NCBI GenBank assembly: GCA_049487715.1
Contig: CP150559.1
Coordinates: 620,001 to 684,000 of the forward strand
Source of the DNA: Pycnococcus provasolii
Taxonomy: Eukaryota > Chlorophyta > Pseudoscourfieldiophyceae > Pseudoscourfieldiales
Direction of reading: 5' to 3'
Length of the DNA: 64,000 nt
Part shown: positions 41,301-49,944 of the stretch, piece by piece
How positions within the stretch are numbered: the stretch's first letter is position 1
Layout: each line of letters begins with the position of its first letter
Program-made: the position numbers and the translations under genes
Notes under the pieces: model-generated
What the model was told of the DNA's origin: nothing
The model's input: only the letters and a program-made list of their open reading frames with translations
Databases searched by the model: none

Positions 41301-42713
41301 AGTGGCAAGGTGGTGTCTCCGCCCGCCTGCCGCAACAATGCCGCGATGGCACTTTGCGACCTCTGCATCAAGTTCACCGCCGTGGGCGACCCATACGCGG
41401 ACGTGATTGCGCGTGTGCTGACGCGCGATCCGTGCATGCTCGTTCGAAGGCAGGTGCTCAAAATGCTGCATGGCCTCCTCAGCAAGGAGTTTCTCAAGTG
41501 CCGGCCGAACGTGTACCACAGCATTCTCTTCAGCGTCGTCGACGACGATGCGGACATTCGTGCCATGGCCTCGCACGTCCTTTCGGAGATTGTGCGTGTG
41601 TCCGGAAGTACGATTGTGGCGAATCGCTTCGCGGAGACGATGCTCCTGCTGAACAGCGTGGATGGCGCAAAGGACATGTCGACAGTGGCGGCATCTGATG
41701 TAGACCAGGGTGGTGCCGTGGAAGCGCTCTCCGGCCTGGATGGGCAGGCCTGCCGTCCGGGAAGGCGCATCATCTACACGAAGTTACTGGAATGCCTGAC
41801 ACCAGAGCAAAAGCTCGCTCTGAGTGCGCGTCTGTGCACGGATATTCTCGGTACGCTCGTCTGTGACGGCACGTCGAACCTGTTGGGCGATGCAAACGGC
41901 ACAGAGCTCGTGGCTGACGTGCTGCACGTGATCTCATGCCCGGAGATGGTTGGCACGCTCTTCAAGAGGGGTGGTCGGTTCACCTCGGCGGCGGCGGCAG
42001 CTGCTGCGGAAGATGAGATGGAGATGGATGGCGGTGCGGGAGAGGCTGCTAAGAAGGTGATAATGGCAAAGCTCAGCAAGGCGTACCTTTCGGAGACGGC
42101 GGTTCCCGTGCTCATCGAACTGAAGAGTACGATGTCCGCACGTCAGCACACGCTGCTCGGCTTCCTTATGGAGACGCTGCGCACGCTGCTTACCCCATTC
42201 AAGGGCAACCTGGAGGATGTCGTGACGGAGAAGCAGCTCGTTCGCGAGCTGCTGAACGACATGGAGGCTTCGGAGCGCAGGCGAGAGATGGAGCGCCTCG
42301 AAAAGGCGGCTGCAAGGAGGCGCGCGGCGGCCAACTCGCCAATTGACGCATCGGGCGCGGCCAAAACACCCGCCGGAGGTTCTGACACGGCGAAGAAGAC
42401 GCCTGCGGCAGCATTCGCGTCGATGGCACGCTTAGCTCTCAGCGTGCCGCGAACGCACGTAAGTGCTCTGCGTACGCCCGGTGCGAATGCCACGACGCCA
42501 GGACGACGTCTCAGCTTTCGCCGAAGGTCCGGTGGACGCAAGAGCATGGAGGCGGCGCACACACCTTCGGCGATGGCGGGTGTGCTCGCCGAGAAGGTGC
42601 AGGTGGTCCAGCTTCCGAGTCCTGATTCGCCAGCACCACCTGTGAAGCAGTGGGCAGTTGAGCCGCCGCCGCCCGCATTCGAGGGCGGCGGCGGCGGCGG
42701 CGGCAGAGGATGA
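38340..42713 (+). CDS. NCAPD3: Condensin II subunit CAP-D3
   Basis: 1457 residues from the ATG in GCCATGGACG. Mostly HEAT-type helical repeats. The diagnostic stretch near residues 1030-1160 resembles CAP-D3: MLVRRQVLKMLHGLLSKEFLK, then SILFSVVDDDADIRAMASHV and NRFAETMLLLN, later GRRIIYTKLLECLTPEQKLA. The N-terminus is acidic. Low-complexity Thr/Pro (TPG) segments near 390-550 and in the C-terminal tail may be phosphorylation sites for cell-cycle kinases. CAP-D2 is the main alternative, but the conserved block fits D3 better. The subunit helps compact mitotic chromosomes. Confidence 0.78.
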   Translation: MDDDDATMEEAAPTQLQPTQPRTQMQVTQPAVAAAAPADAHVANVLASICQGDAQPAQGEVDAETKDALAALAADPRRDATANRLWARINAQHRCTPGAVATALLACVENAGARHEPTARDGLLWAAAYANLLRGTQCPALGLLNHALFEDVIHRACDALSKTAAATQDAQPDAEQLKTTATTVLRDVAHSLGQLPLRDQGYGLLRGVAEAFVAVLCIPNLSEQANEAACDGLTALMNEQRHGDASQTSAMVMRLLSPLVLGTFKPPVGCAAPSSRDRTSVRTAALTYVCDLACGFHEQATAAAGALAKHLLLRAMDRAEPRAVAASSAAEIAAALPALERAGLLRFTAKLSRSAQVAHRTTACEAAPGLFLACSEEALEGGGATAAPRTPAGQTPGSANAKEARAESDAAAALIAALVNRCSDTAPAVRAKALTGVAAVAQSLVHDAESARARAGADDYATPARVRTLLNLTASFALRSPGATPGVGGMTGASNGITPGSGLAQAAGMTPGKELKTPGRGSPDAMDADGISPASTAYTPTSPAEMQEQASASLLPLARKRATDAKFAVRRAAFGLLENLLALSRAAPSAEDRAVAAAACGDALVSLRKHGLALCTDALQRHPSPETARLWLSSALPLVDDVESSLQEKALGMVEEILIAALTDPQLVVQINGVADSDEKKAAALALRPSARAMPLLTALPLVGSSAVRHVGSALRMMHQRKRLKASTLARACQRVMDAAAADGELSKFAPAVEGAWILLHELSCVDGACVAWKFLEPAWIAAKSAQPQEGAALRRHALVVRTMANAATHLKAGEAERLAEAVHEPVAALHVTPTLIGSYVRVLDRISASSETRSDNPNIRWLTASRKWSIDAAEKCSKVLRTYCIPIVGGSAAASTAASGEPPPPESEVLSALALLGEASLVHPPSVPRDASTLVQAIAVPPGGHSDACPTHVSAHAWACLGKLCLTDERLAKSTAPLFAQCVSRSSGKVVSPPACRNNAAMALCDLCIKFTAVGDPYADVIARVLTRDPCMLVRRQVLKMLHGLLSKEFLKCRPNVYHSILFSVVDDDADIRAMASHVLSEIVRVSGSTIVANRFAETMLLLNSVDGAKDMSTVAASDVDQGGAVEALSGLDGQACRPGRRIIYTKLLECLTPEQKLALSARLCTDILGTLVCDGTSNLLGDANGTELVADVLHVISCPEMVGTLFKRGGRFTSAAAAAAAEDEMEMDGGAGEAAKKVIMAKLSKAYLSETAVPVLIELKSTMSARQHTLLGFLMETLRTLLTPFKGNLEDVVTEKQLVRELLNDMEASERRREMERLEKAAARRRAAANSPIDASGAAKTPAGGSDTAKKTPAAAFASMARLALSVPRTHVSALRTPGANATTPGRRLSFRRRSGGRKSMEAAHTPSAMAGVLAEKVQVVQLPSPDSPAPPVKQWAVEPPPPAFEGGGGGGGRG

Positions 42714-42860
42714 GAACGCGCCGCGCGGTGTGAAGCGTACACGCGCGTGATGGAGTGGATTTGGAGAACAACGATCGAGGGTTTGAGGGCAAGTCGTGTT
42801 TTTTTTTGTAATCCGATGTTTCATCTTCATCTTCATACATACAGTACTGTAGCTCTACTA

Positions 42861-43858
42861 TTACAAAGACGTCTGCTCCAATTGTTGCACGAGTGCTGAA
42901 GTTGACAAGCCATCACCCTCGTCACCTTCGTCCGATTCCGTTTCAGAGTCGCTTGGTGGAAGCAAGTCGCGGTCAATCATGGCGCCGTCCGCGATGTCGC
43001 CTTTCCTGCGCTCGCGCTCGGCGCGCTCCGCCTTGATATCGTTCATAAATGCCTCCTGCGCCTTCACCACCTCAGCGCCATCTTTGCACGCGGCGTAGAC
43101 GCGCAGCATTTCGTCATTCAGCTGCCAGAAGCTGTCTCCCCATCGAAAGCACGACATCACCTCACGCGCGTCGTCGTCTCTTCCCACAATCACGAGACCA
43201 GCCGCGAGTGCTTCTGCGGAGCTGAGCGTGAATGGCTGTCCGTACTTTGTTGGATTCGCCGCGACGAGGAACGGCAGAAGTCTGTCGCCGCCGCTTTTGA
43301 GTTTGGCGAATGGCACGTCCTCGAGTCGCGCCCAGCTGCAGTTTACGACGCAAAGTCCGTGTCGTATGACGAGCTCAGCATCCGCGGGTGAGATGACCGC
43401 CTTTCCGTTTGGTGTGAGCACGATGCCAGGGAACCTCTGTCCCACCTTAAGGCGTCGGCACATGCCCTTTCGACACAGCTGGCTTCCCGAGTCCCTGCGT
43501 ACGTCCGTCTGGCTAAGTTCCCACAGCGCTAGTTTCGTCAGTGCGACGTGTCTCGTCGGCTCGGAGTCGGAGGAGTCGGAGGAAGAGGAGGAGGAGGAGG
43601 AGGAGTCATTGTCGTCGTTCTTTCTTTCCTCCAAGGTGGTGGTGGTGGTTCCTTCGTCATGGGGGCTCTCGTCGTCGTCGGCGGAGTCGGAGTCGGCGTC
43701 GTCTGGTCTCCATCGCCGTTGAGGAAGCGACTCATCACCATCACCACCACCACCACGATCACAGCACGATCACCACGATCACCACCACCACCACGACCAT
43801 CACCACGTCCACCACCACGACGTCCACCACGACCACGTCCACGCCCACGACCCCCCAT
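42861..43858 (-). CDS. TSR3: 18S rRNA aminocarboxypropyltransferase TSR3
   Basis: Adds the 3-amino-3-carboxypropyl group to an 18S rRNA pseudouridine during small-subunit maturation. Core blocks: KLALWELSQTDVRRDSG, GIVLTPNGKAVISPAD, CSWARLEDVPF, LPFLVAANPTKYGQP, EALAAGLVIVG and FRWGDSFWQLN. The core frame is ATG-less upstream, passing through an acidic Ser/Asp tract to a stop near 43765. A second frame beginning ATG at 43858 (MGGRGRGRGRGG) gives the RGG-type start expected of the family. A small intron or a base discrepancy inside the simple repeat probably links the two frames; I could not fix the junction. Confidence 0.85.
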
Positions 43859-44159
43859 CGCGCAAAGCAGTTGGCCTGTTAACAGGGCAAGGTAGCGAGC
43901 CGAGCCGAGAACGAGGGGCCAGGGAAGTCTGCCGAGAAGCAGCCGAGAAGTGGGAGGAGTTTGGGGGTTACGTTACAGGCTCCCCCAACCAACCCCGAGT
44001 AGAGATATTTCACTTTTTAGATCCGCCGCCACAAGCCGCCTTTCCTCCGCCTTTCTGTTCCTGTTCTCGTCTCTCGTCCTTGTCCTTTCGCCCCCTCCCT
44101 CCGCCGCCTTTCCCTCTGGCGGGTCCACAACCACCCCAACTCCACCTCGCTCCGCTGCC
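43859..44159. other. TSR3-RRM divergent promoter
   Basis: About 300 bp with no gene and no TTAGGG array. CT-rich sequence (44040-44155) probably forms the leader of the RRM gene. Confidence 0.55.
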
Positions 44160-45050
44160 ATGCCCACGCCGCACCCGCTCGCCGTGGCGGCCGGCCAGAT
44201 GACGTCCAAGACGCTCTACGTCACCCAACTTCCGCCGGAAACGACGGACGAACAACTTATGGCTATCGCGCAACCAATGGTCGGCGTCGTGCGCGCGCGT
44301 GTCTCACGCACGGGCGCGCAAGTGAGAAAAAGCTCCGTCGCGTACACCTACGGCTTCCTCGAGTTTGACTCGTCAGAACAGGCGGCGGCGGCGCTCTTCG
44401 CGTTCAACGACGCGCCCATCGCAGGGGACCTCGAAGGAAGGCGGCTCAAGCTCAACTGGGCGGCTGGTGGCGGCATTGGCGTTTCCGCCGCGTCGATTGC
44501 GGTCGCAACTGGAAATGCGCAGCCCGTGGCCAAGCCCGCGGCAGCCGCGGGTGACGCATACGGTGGCGCGAACGAACACGCCATATTCGTCGGCGACCTC
44601 ACTGGAGAAGTCACAGAATCCGAACTTCTTGGCGAGTTCAAGCAACGGTATGCGTCCGTCTGCGGCGCGCGTATAGCCGTCGACCCTGCAACGGGGCGTG
44701 GGAGAGGGTTCGGCTTTGTGCGCTTCCTCGACCCGGCTGAGTGCCAGCGCAGCTTATCGGAGATGCAGGGGCACTTCGTTGGATCACGCCCAATACGGGT
44801 GGCGGAAGCTACGCGCAAGAGCGTCGACGACAACGCTGCGGCTATAGCACGCGCGCAGGCGCTCACCGCCGCTCACAGGCAGCACACGTTGATGACGGTG
44901 GGATACGACGCGAACGGACAGCCAACAACCGAAGAGGGTGCAGAGGTTCCTGTGGAGGACGAACCAGACTGGGATCCACTCGCACCGTTAAATGTCGACG
45001 AGATCAATGATGCGCGTGTTCAGTGGTGGCGGCCAATGTTTGTGGCATGA
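44160..45050 (+). CDS. Two-RRM RNA-binding protein (RBP45/SECp43-like)
   Basis: 296 residues. RRM1 spans about 17-98 (KTLYVTQLPPETTDEQL; RNP1-like YTYGFLEF) and RRM2 about 136-220 (HAIFVGDLTGEVTESEL; RNP1 GRGFGFVRF). The C-terminus ends in a W-rich acidic segment (EPDWDPLAPLNVDEIN ... QWWRPMF). The arrangement is closest to plant RBP45/47, yeast Nam8 and vertebrate SECp43/TRNAU1AP. Likely an mRNA-processing or stress-granule protein; a selenocysteine-tRNA role cannot be judged from sequence alone. Confidence 0.82.
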   Translation: MPTPHPLAVAAGQMTSKTLYVTQLPPETTDEQLMAIAQPMVGVVRARVSRTGAQVRKSSVAYTYGFLEFDSSEQAAAALFAFNDAPIAGDLEGRRLKLNWAAGGGIGVSAASIAVATGNAQPVAKPAAAAGDAYGGANEHAIFVGDLTGEVTESELLGEFKQRYASVCGARIAVDPATGRGRGFGFVRFLDPAECQRSLSEMQGHFVGSRPIRVAEATRKSVDDNAAAIARAQALTAAHRQHTLMTVGYDANGQPTTEEGAEVPVEDEPDWDPLAPLNVDEINDARVQWWRPMFVA

Positions 45051-45899
45051 AAAGGTGCGTTTCTTACAACATGTTGTTTTCTTGGGTGGGTGGGTGGGTG
45101 GGTGGGTGTTACTGACCGCTTGCTTGCTGCTTGCTTGCTCGCTCGCTCGCTCGCGTACTGGTGAATGATTTCATATGCAATAGCAAATGGGAATCTCTCC
45201 GATAAAAAACAAAAACAATATGAGCGAGTCTTTTGCACATAGTCATCCATTGTATGACACCAGTACAGCACCATACTACTTTATGGCCGATATCAAAAGC
45301 CTGGCCTGCCGCCTACGACCGATGTTACCCAGACGATGCGTCGTCTTTGGGAGATTCAACCGTGATTATCTGTGGCGGCGTGTGCCCAACTTCCTCGGCC
45401 AAGATGAAATCCCCGCTCTCCACGGAGCGACCGGTGCAAAATTGACGACCCGGCGCGCCACTTCAAATACAGACAAATCAAATGGGGAACACAAAAATAC
45501 AAAACAAAACCACGAGCTCACTCAATCATTACATCCAACCCACATCTTTCAGGTATTCATTACTATGTGAAGTCTACTACTGTGTACATATAACTTGTTT
45601 GAGCTTTTTTTTTGAATAAAAAGGCTTGTGTGAATAAATGTAACTATTATGCAACTCTGTATTAAAGTATCAGACCAACGTCTCATCACTCCTCCATAGC
45701 GGCGAGCACATCGATCGATCGCCGCTCGACGGCTGGTGTCGCATCGTGATAGGATGGCGGATCGCGCGCAGGCAGGCAGGACGTATGGGGTTCCCAGTTG
45801 GGGGTTTCCCCTTCCCTTCTTCCCCTTGGCCATTTTCCCGCCCCCCCCGGGCTCCGTCTGTCATCTTTGCGCCCTCTTCGTCACAAAACAACGCGAACG
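45051..45899. other. Intergenic region, 849 bp
   Basis: No convincing gene. It holds six TGGG tandem units (45083-45108, G-quadruplex potential), CTTG/CTCG repeats (45118-45155), and a short open stretch on the minus strand near 45320-45450 with protein-like composition but no start or continuation. The end is the RAD51C promoter and contains a C-rich block near 45841. Confidence 0.5.
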
Positions 45900-47063
45900 A
45901 TGGCGGACGACGTGCTCGCGCTCGACGTGTCGCCGTCGACGCGCGCACTGCTCATCAGCGCGGGGTTCAGGTCCAAGTCGGACTTCCTCAACCTGGCGCC
46001 CATGGACCTCGCGGCGGAAGCGCACATCCCGCTATCCGAAGCGTCCGCAATCGTCGCTTCCCTGAGACCTCGTGCGCTCGCAGCACCTCAACCGCTACTA
46101 GGCGCGCAGTCCGCCCTCCAGATGCTAGAGCGCGAGGAAACGAGGCGACACGTCGTGACGTTCTGCCGCACACTCGACGACGTGCTCGGGGGAGGGGTCG
46201 CGCTGGGGGAAGTCACCGAAGTGTGCGGCGTGCCAGGCGTGGGGAAGACGCAGCTCGCTATGCAACTCGGAGCGAGCGTGCAGGTGCCCGCACGACTTGG
46301 CGGTGTGGACGGAGACGCCGTGTACATCGACACAGAGGGAAGCTTCATGGCGGAACGATTCGAGGAAATGTGCGAGGGTGTGCGACGACACTTCGCGAGG
46401 ATGCGAGGCCGGCTCGGGCCGGAGGCGGCGGCGGACGCGGACGCGCTCACGACAGAAGGCATGCTGCAGCGCCTGCACTACTTTCGCGCATACAGCCACG
46501 TCGAGCTCGTCGCGGCTGTCACCGCTCTTCCCGGATTCATCGCCAAGTGCGCGAGACCCGTGCGCCTCGTCGTGCTCGACTCCGTCGCCTTTCCCTTCCG
46601 TCACGACTTTGGAGGCGACTTTGCGCAGCGCAGCCGCGTGCTCACGGGCCTCGCGGCGTCGCTGCAGCGCGTTGCAGACGAGTGCGAGGTGGCGATCGTC
46701 GTCGTGAATCAGGTGACGACGAAGGGTGGTCGTCCGAGTGGCGGCGAGATCGCGGCGGCGGCCGCCGCCGCGGCTGGCGACAGCGGCAATGCGAACTCGG
46801 CCGCGCGCGTCATTCCCGCGCTCGGCGAGACGTGGGCTCACTGCAGCACGAGCCGGCTTACGCTCGCGTGGGACGACTCGCTAGGCGAGTCTGTGGCACC
46901 TGAGAGGTGTGCAACGCTCGCCAAGAGTCCCCGTCTCCCAACGCGAACTGCGTGGTACAGCGTTGTCGCCGACGGCATTCGCGGCGTGAAGAGCACGCCG
47001 GCGGCGGTGATGGTGGGAGACAAGCGGAGTCGTGATGATGTGGCGGCTCCTGCTGAGCAATGA
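45900..47063 (+). CDS. RAD51C: RAD51C recombination protein
   Basis: 387 residues. RecA-type ATPase and RAD51 paralogue acting in homologous recombination and meiosis. An N-terminal helix-hairpin region (about 1-60) precedes LEREETRRHVVTFCRTLDDV, and LGGGVALGEVTEVCGVPGVGKTQ contains Walker A. YIDTEGSFMAERFEEM and the Walker B LVVLDSV follow, then VVVNQVTTK. The ITFCSALDDILGGGVPL-like block is specific to RAD51C. An Ala-rich insertion near 300 is a local expansion. The C-terminus DKRSRDD may be a nuclear signal. Confidence 0.9.
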   Translation: MADDVLALDVSPSTRALLISAGFRSKSDFLNLAPMDLAAEAHIPLSEASAIVASLRPRALAAPQPLLGAQSALQMLEREETRRHVVTFCRTLDDVLGGGVALGEVTEVCGVPGVGKTQLAMQLGASVQVPARLGGVDGDAVYIDTEGSFMAERFEEMCEGVRRHFARMRGRLGPEAAADADALTTEGMLQRLHYFRAYSHVELVAAVTALPGFIAKCARPVRLVVLDSVAFPFRHDFGGDFAQRSRVLTGLAASLQRVADECEVAIVVVNQVTTKGGRPSGGEIAAAAAAAAGDSGNANSAARVIPALGETWAHCSTSRLTLAWDDSLGESVAPERCATLAKSPRLPTRTAWYSVVADGIRGVKSTPAAVMVGDKRSRDDVAAPAEQ

Positions 47064-47119
47064 TTGAATTGTTGTAAAACACACACACACAAACAAAAAA
47101 AAAATTACAGTCGTCTACA

Positions 47120-48605
47120 TTACCACAAGCAAAGCTTGCGTCCGAGTAAGCCGCTCGCTATCACCACGCCGCCAACTACACGAGCAGCGAGGCGACTACG
47201 ATGCCAAGGGACAACCGGCGGCACAGGAACGTAACGTCCGAGGGTCCACAGGTACGCACGCTTCCACCTCACTCTTGCGCGTTCCTGTCGCCGCTCTTGT
47301 CGCGTCATCCCTGCCGCTGGTTGCACCTTTTTTTCCCGTCGAATCTTCGCCCTCCTAATCTTCTCGAGCTCCGGCAGTGGACGATCAAGCGTTTTGATTA
47401 GACTCGTCAGGGAAGCTGCGACCCTCCTGAGACGCAAGCGCGCAGCAAGCAAGGACCGCCTGGGCAAGCATCCAGTCGCGGACCCGCCCAGCTGCAAATG
47501 AATAACCTCGCGCACGCTTTCCCGCAGATCGTCGATGGGCTTGGTGCGAGTTGATCGCCGCCGCCGCCGCCGCCGATGACGCTTCTTGCTGCAGCACCGG
47601 CAGGGGGTAATAAAAGGATGATGGGTCAGGGTAGATTGCTAATTCGCTGCTAGTGGAACAGGCGGGTAGTGCACGTGCACCTTCGACGATTTGCTCAGCA
47701 GCCTTCCGGCGGGCAAGTTGTTGTTGATGGTCCACCTCCGCCCCATGGCGCAAAAAGGCAATCAAACTTGGAACCGTTTGCGTCTTGCCGTTTACGTCAT
47801 GAGTGCACGCAGCAACGTCGCGAAGGCATTCGCCAACCTCCCTGACTTCAATTTCAAGCAGGCGCAGAGGATTGATGGAGTGTGGGTAGTAGTCGCGTCG
47901 ATGCTCGAAAAGGCAATAATGATCGCGCAATCGAGCGAGTTCGCCGTTCGTCCTGACCATCGGCGCCGCCGCGATTAGCGCGCACGCGAGCCGGTCACCG
48001 GCGCCTGGGAAAATGGCGTAATCCGTGTTTCTCTCGTAGAGCACGCTCAGAATGTCTTTGAGCTTCTTCATCACCTCGTACTGCCAAATATCCTCGTAGC
48101 CGAGCCCTTCGAATTTCTGCACATCCTGAAGCGCGACGATGAAGTGGCAAACGGAGCTCAGCTGGAACGCCATGTTGTTCACGCAAGCATTTTCGTGTTC
48201 GATCCAGTGCGCGCGAAATGCGAGCTGGTCGTCGAGCATGAGCGTGATGAACTGGAGGAGGTTTGCGCACGCATATCTCAGAGGCTGTGCCGTCGCGAGT
48301 CTCGCTTCTCTCAGTCGCGCGTTTCTTGCGCGCTTCTCCTCCGATTTCGCACGCACCGCCTCGGCGTGCGCTCCGTATTTTTGTTTGACGAGCGTTGACA
48401 TCGTGAGTGCGATGACGAGCGCGGTCGTTGATCCGAGCACGAGGTGTTTGGCGCGCACTTCTAGATTTTTCAAGACATTCTCTTGAAGTTTTTTGGCGGA
48501 CGGAATGCGCGCGCGTATCGCGTTGGCCTTATCAGAGAGACGCGTGCCAATCTGTGAAGGCGGAGGTTCATTGGCGTTGTCGTTGTCGGCACGGAGGCGA
48601 CGCAT
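47120..48605 (-). CDS. Single-pass membrane protein, unknown family, frame discontinuity
   Basis: The main frame (48605-47385, 406 residues) starts MRRLRADND. It has a basic N-terminus, a transmembrane segment (HLVLGSTTALVIALTMSTLV, about 54-73), an Arg/Lys/Glu helix and a helical soluble domain. A second frame continues past its stop from a (CGG)n/Ala tract at about 47570 to 47120; it includes KPIDDLRESVREVIHLQL, a basic helix and a hydrophobic C-terminus. Both tails look protein-like. A repeat-length change, or an unseen intron, would join the frames. No family was recognised. Confidence 0.6.
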
Positions 48606-49195
48606 GGAGGAACAGGTGGACGTTTATTGCAGAGGGGGAAATGGCGTGAGCGACTGACAGATACGAATCCGGAAATCACGCGTGGCACCCCCTGGAAAGG
48701 AAAGGAAGGAAGGAGGGGGGGGGAGACACAAAAAAGACAAGAGAGAGAAGGAGCCTACCTCGGGGTTGAGGGGATCCTTCCCAGAACCACGATAACGGTT
48801 TTTTAGAGGGGACTTCTCTCCAGAAGGTCTTCCACAAGGCCCCTCAAGAATGCATGCCAGCCTGCCAGGAAGGGAACTCTCGTACAAACAGTAAGTGATT
48901 TCCTCGAGGGATTTTAATCCAGGGAGGGATTCGGGTGGGAATAATAAGGGATTCGGGTTAGGGTTATATGGCATTCTTGCATTCGGGTTAGGGTTATGGC
49001 ATTCGGGTTCTTGAGGGCGGCCCAACCCACCAAGCAACACAACGCAACTCAACGTCCCTCTCCTCTCCTCTCCTCTCCTCTCCGCCATAACATACCCGTC
49101 ATCCTCATCCTCCCCCGCCCTTGGATCTTCCAGTGTTGTTTCTTCTGGACAGTGCACTCCTCTCCTTTCCTTTCTGGTACACATCATATCACACC
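48606..49195. other. Divergent promoter, 590 bp
   Basis: Between the membrane protein (minus) and bL12m (plus). No gene. Includes short TTAGGG-bearing repeats at 48953-48966 and 48982-48996 and a TCCTC-rich leader at 49055-49085. Confidence 0.6.
48949..49010. repeat. CATTCGGGTTAGGG tandem units
   Basis: Two longer copies and one shorter copy of CATTCGGGTTAGGGTTAT-like units, the TTAGGG core sitting within a ~30-bp tandem repeat. Confidence 0.85.
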
Positions 49196-49801
49196 ATGTC
49201 TTCTCTCAGGCTCCTTAGGTCTCTCCGAGGTCTTCCTCTTCCTGGTCTATGTGGTGGTCTGTCTTCTTCAGAGTCTTGTTCACGTGCTCTCAGCTTCGCT
49301 GCTCTTTCCATGGGTGCTCCGAATCAGAGCTTCAGCTCAGAGGCCGCCGCCGCAGCCTCGGAAGATGCTCCAGCCGCGTCTGAGAAAGTTATGAAACTTG
49401 CGGACGAGATCACAGCACTCACGCTCCTGGAAACGGCTGACCTCACCGAACTGCTCAAAGATAGACTCGGCGTCGAACTGCCCGCGGGAGGGTTCGCCAT
49501 GGGAGCTATGCCCATGGCCATGCCAGCGGCTGGCGCGGCGCCCGCGGCGGCGGACGACGCGCCCGCCGAGGAGGCGGCGCCGGCGAAGACGGACTTTGAC
49601 GTGCAGCTCGACGCATTCGACGCGGGTCAGAAAATCAAGCTCATTAAGGAGGTGCGCACAGCCACGGACCTGGGACTGAAGGAGGCGAAAGAACTCGTGG
49701 AAAGTGCACCGTGCGTCGTGAAGAAGGGCCTGCCAAAGGAACAGGCGGAGGAACTGCAGAAGAAGCTCATCGAGCTCGGCGCGCAGGTGTCGCTCGTATA
49801 A
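49196..49801 (+). CDS. MRPL12: Mitochondrial ribosomal protein bL12m (L7/L12)
   Basis: 201 residues. The N-terminus is a mitochondrial-type leader (MSSLRLLRSLRGLPLPG). The L12 dimerisation domain contains VMKLADEITALTLLETADLTELL. An Ala/Pro-rich hinge (about 105-130) follows, then the conserved C-terminal domain with DAGQKIKLIKEVR, DLGLKEAKELVESAP and LPKEQAEELQKKL. It forms the stalk that recruits translation factors. A plastid location is less likely because the leader resembles mitochondrial presequences. Confidence 0.92.
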   Translation: MSSLRLLRSLRGLPLPGLCGGLSSSESCSRALSFAALSMGAPNQSFSSEAAAAASEDAPAASEKVMKLADEITALTLLETADLTELLKDRLGVELPAGGFAMGAMPMAMPAAGAAPAAADDAPAEEAAPAKTDFDVQLDAFDAGQKIKLIKEVRTATDLGLKEAKELVESAPCVVKKGLPKEQAEELQKKLIELGAQVSLV

Positions 49802-49944
49802 AGTAGACAAACCGCCTTCTTTATCCCCTTTCTTCTTTTCTCGCTCGTGCTTCCCACCACAACCCTCCCTTCTCTTACCGCGGCTGGGCGTCTTATTGTT
49901 TTTGGGCGGTCCAAAACAAAAAAGTGGTCTTTACAGATATGTTG

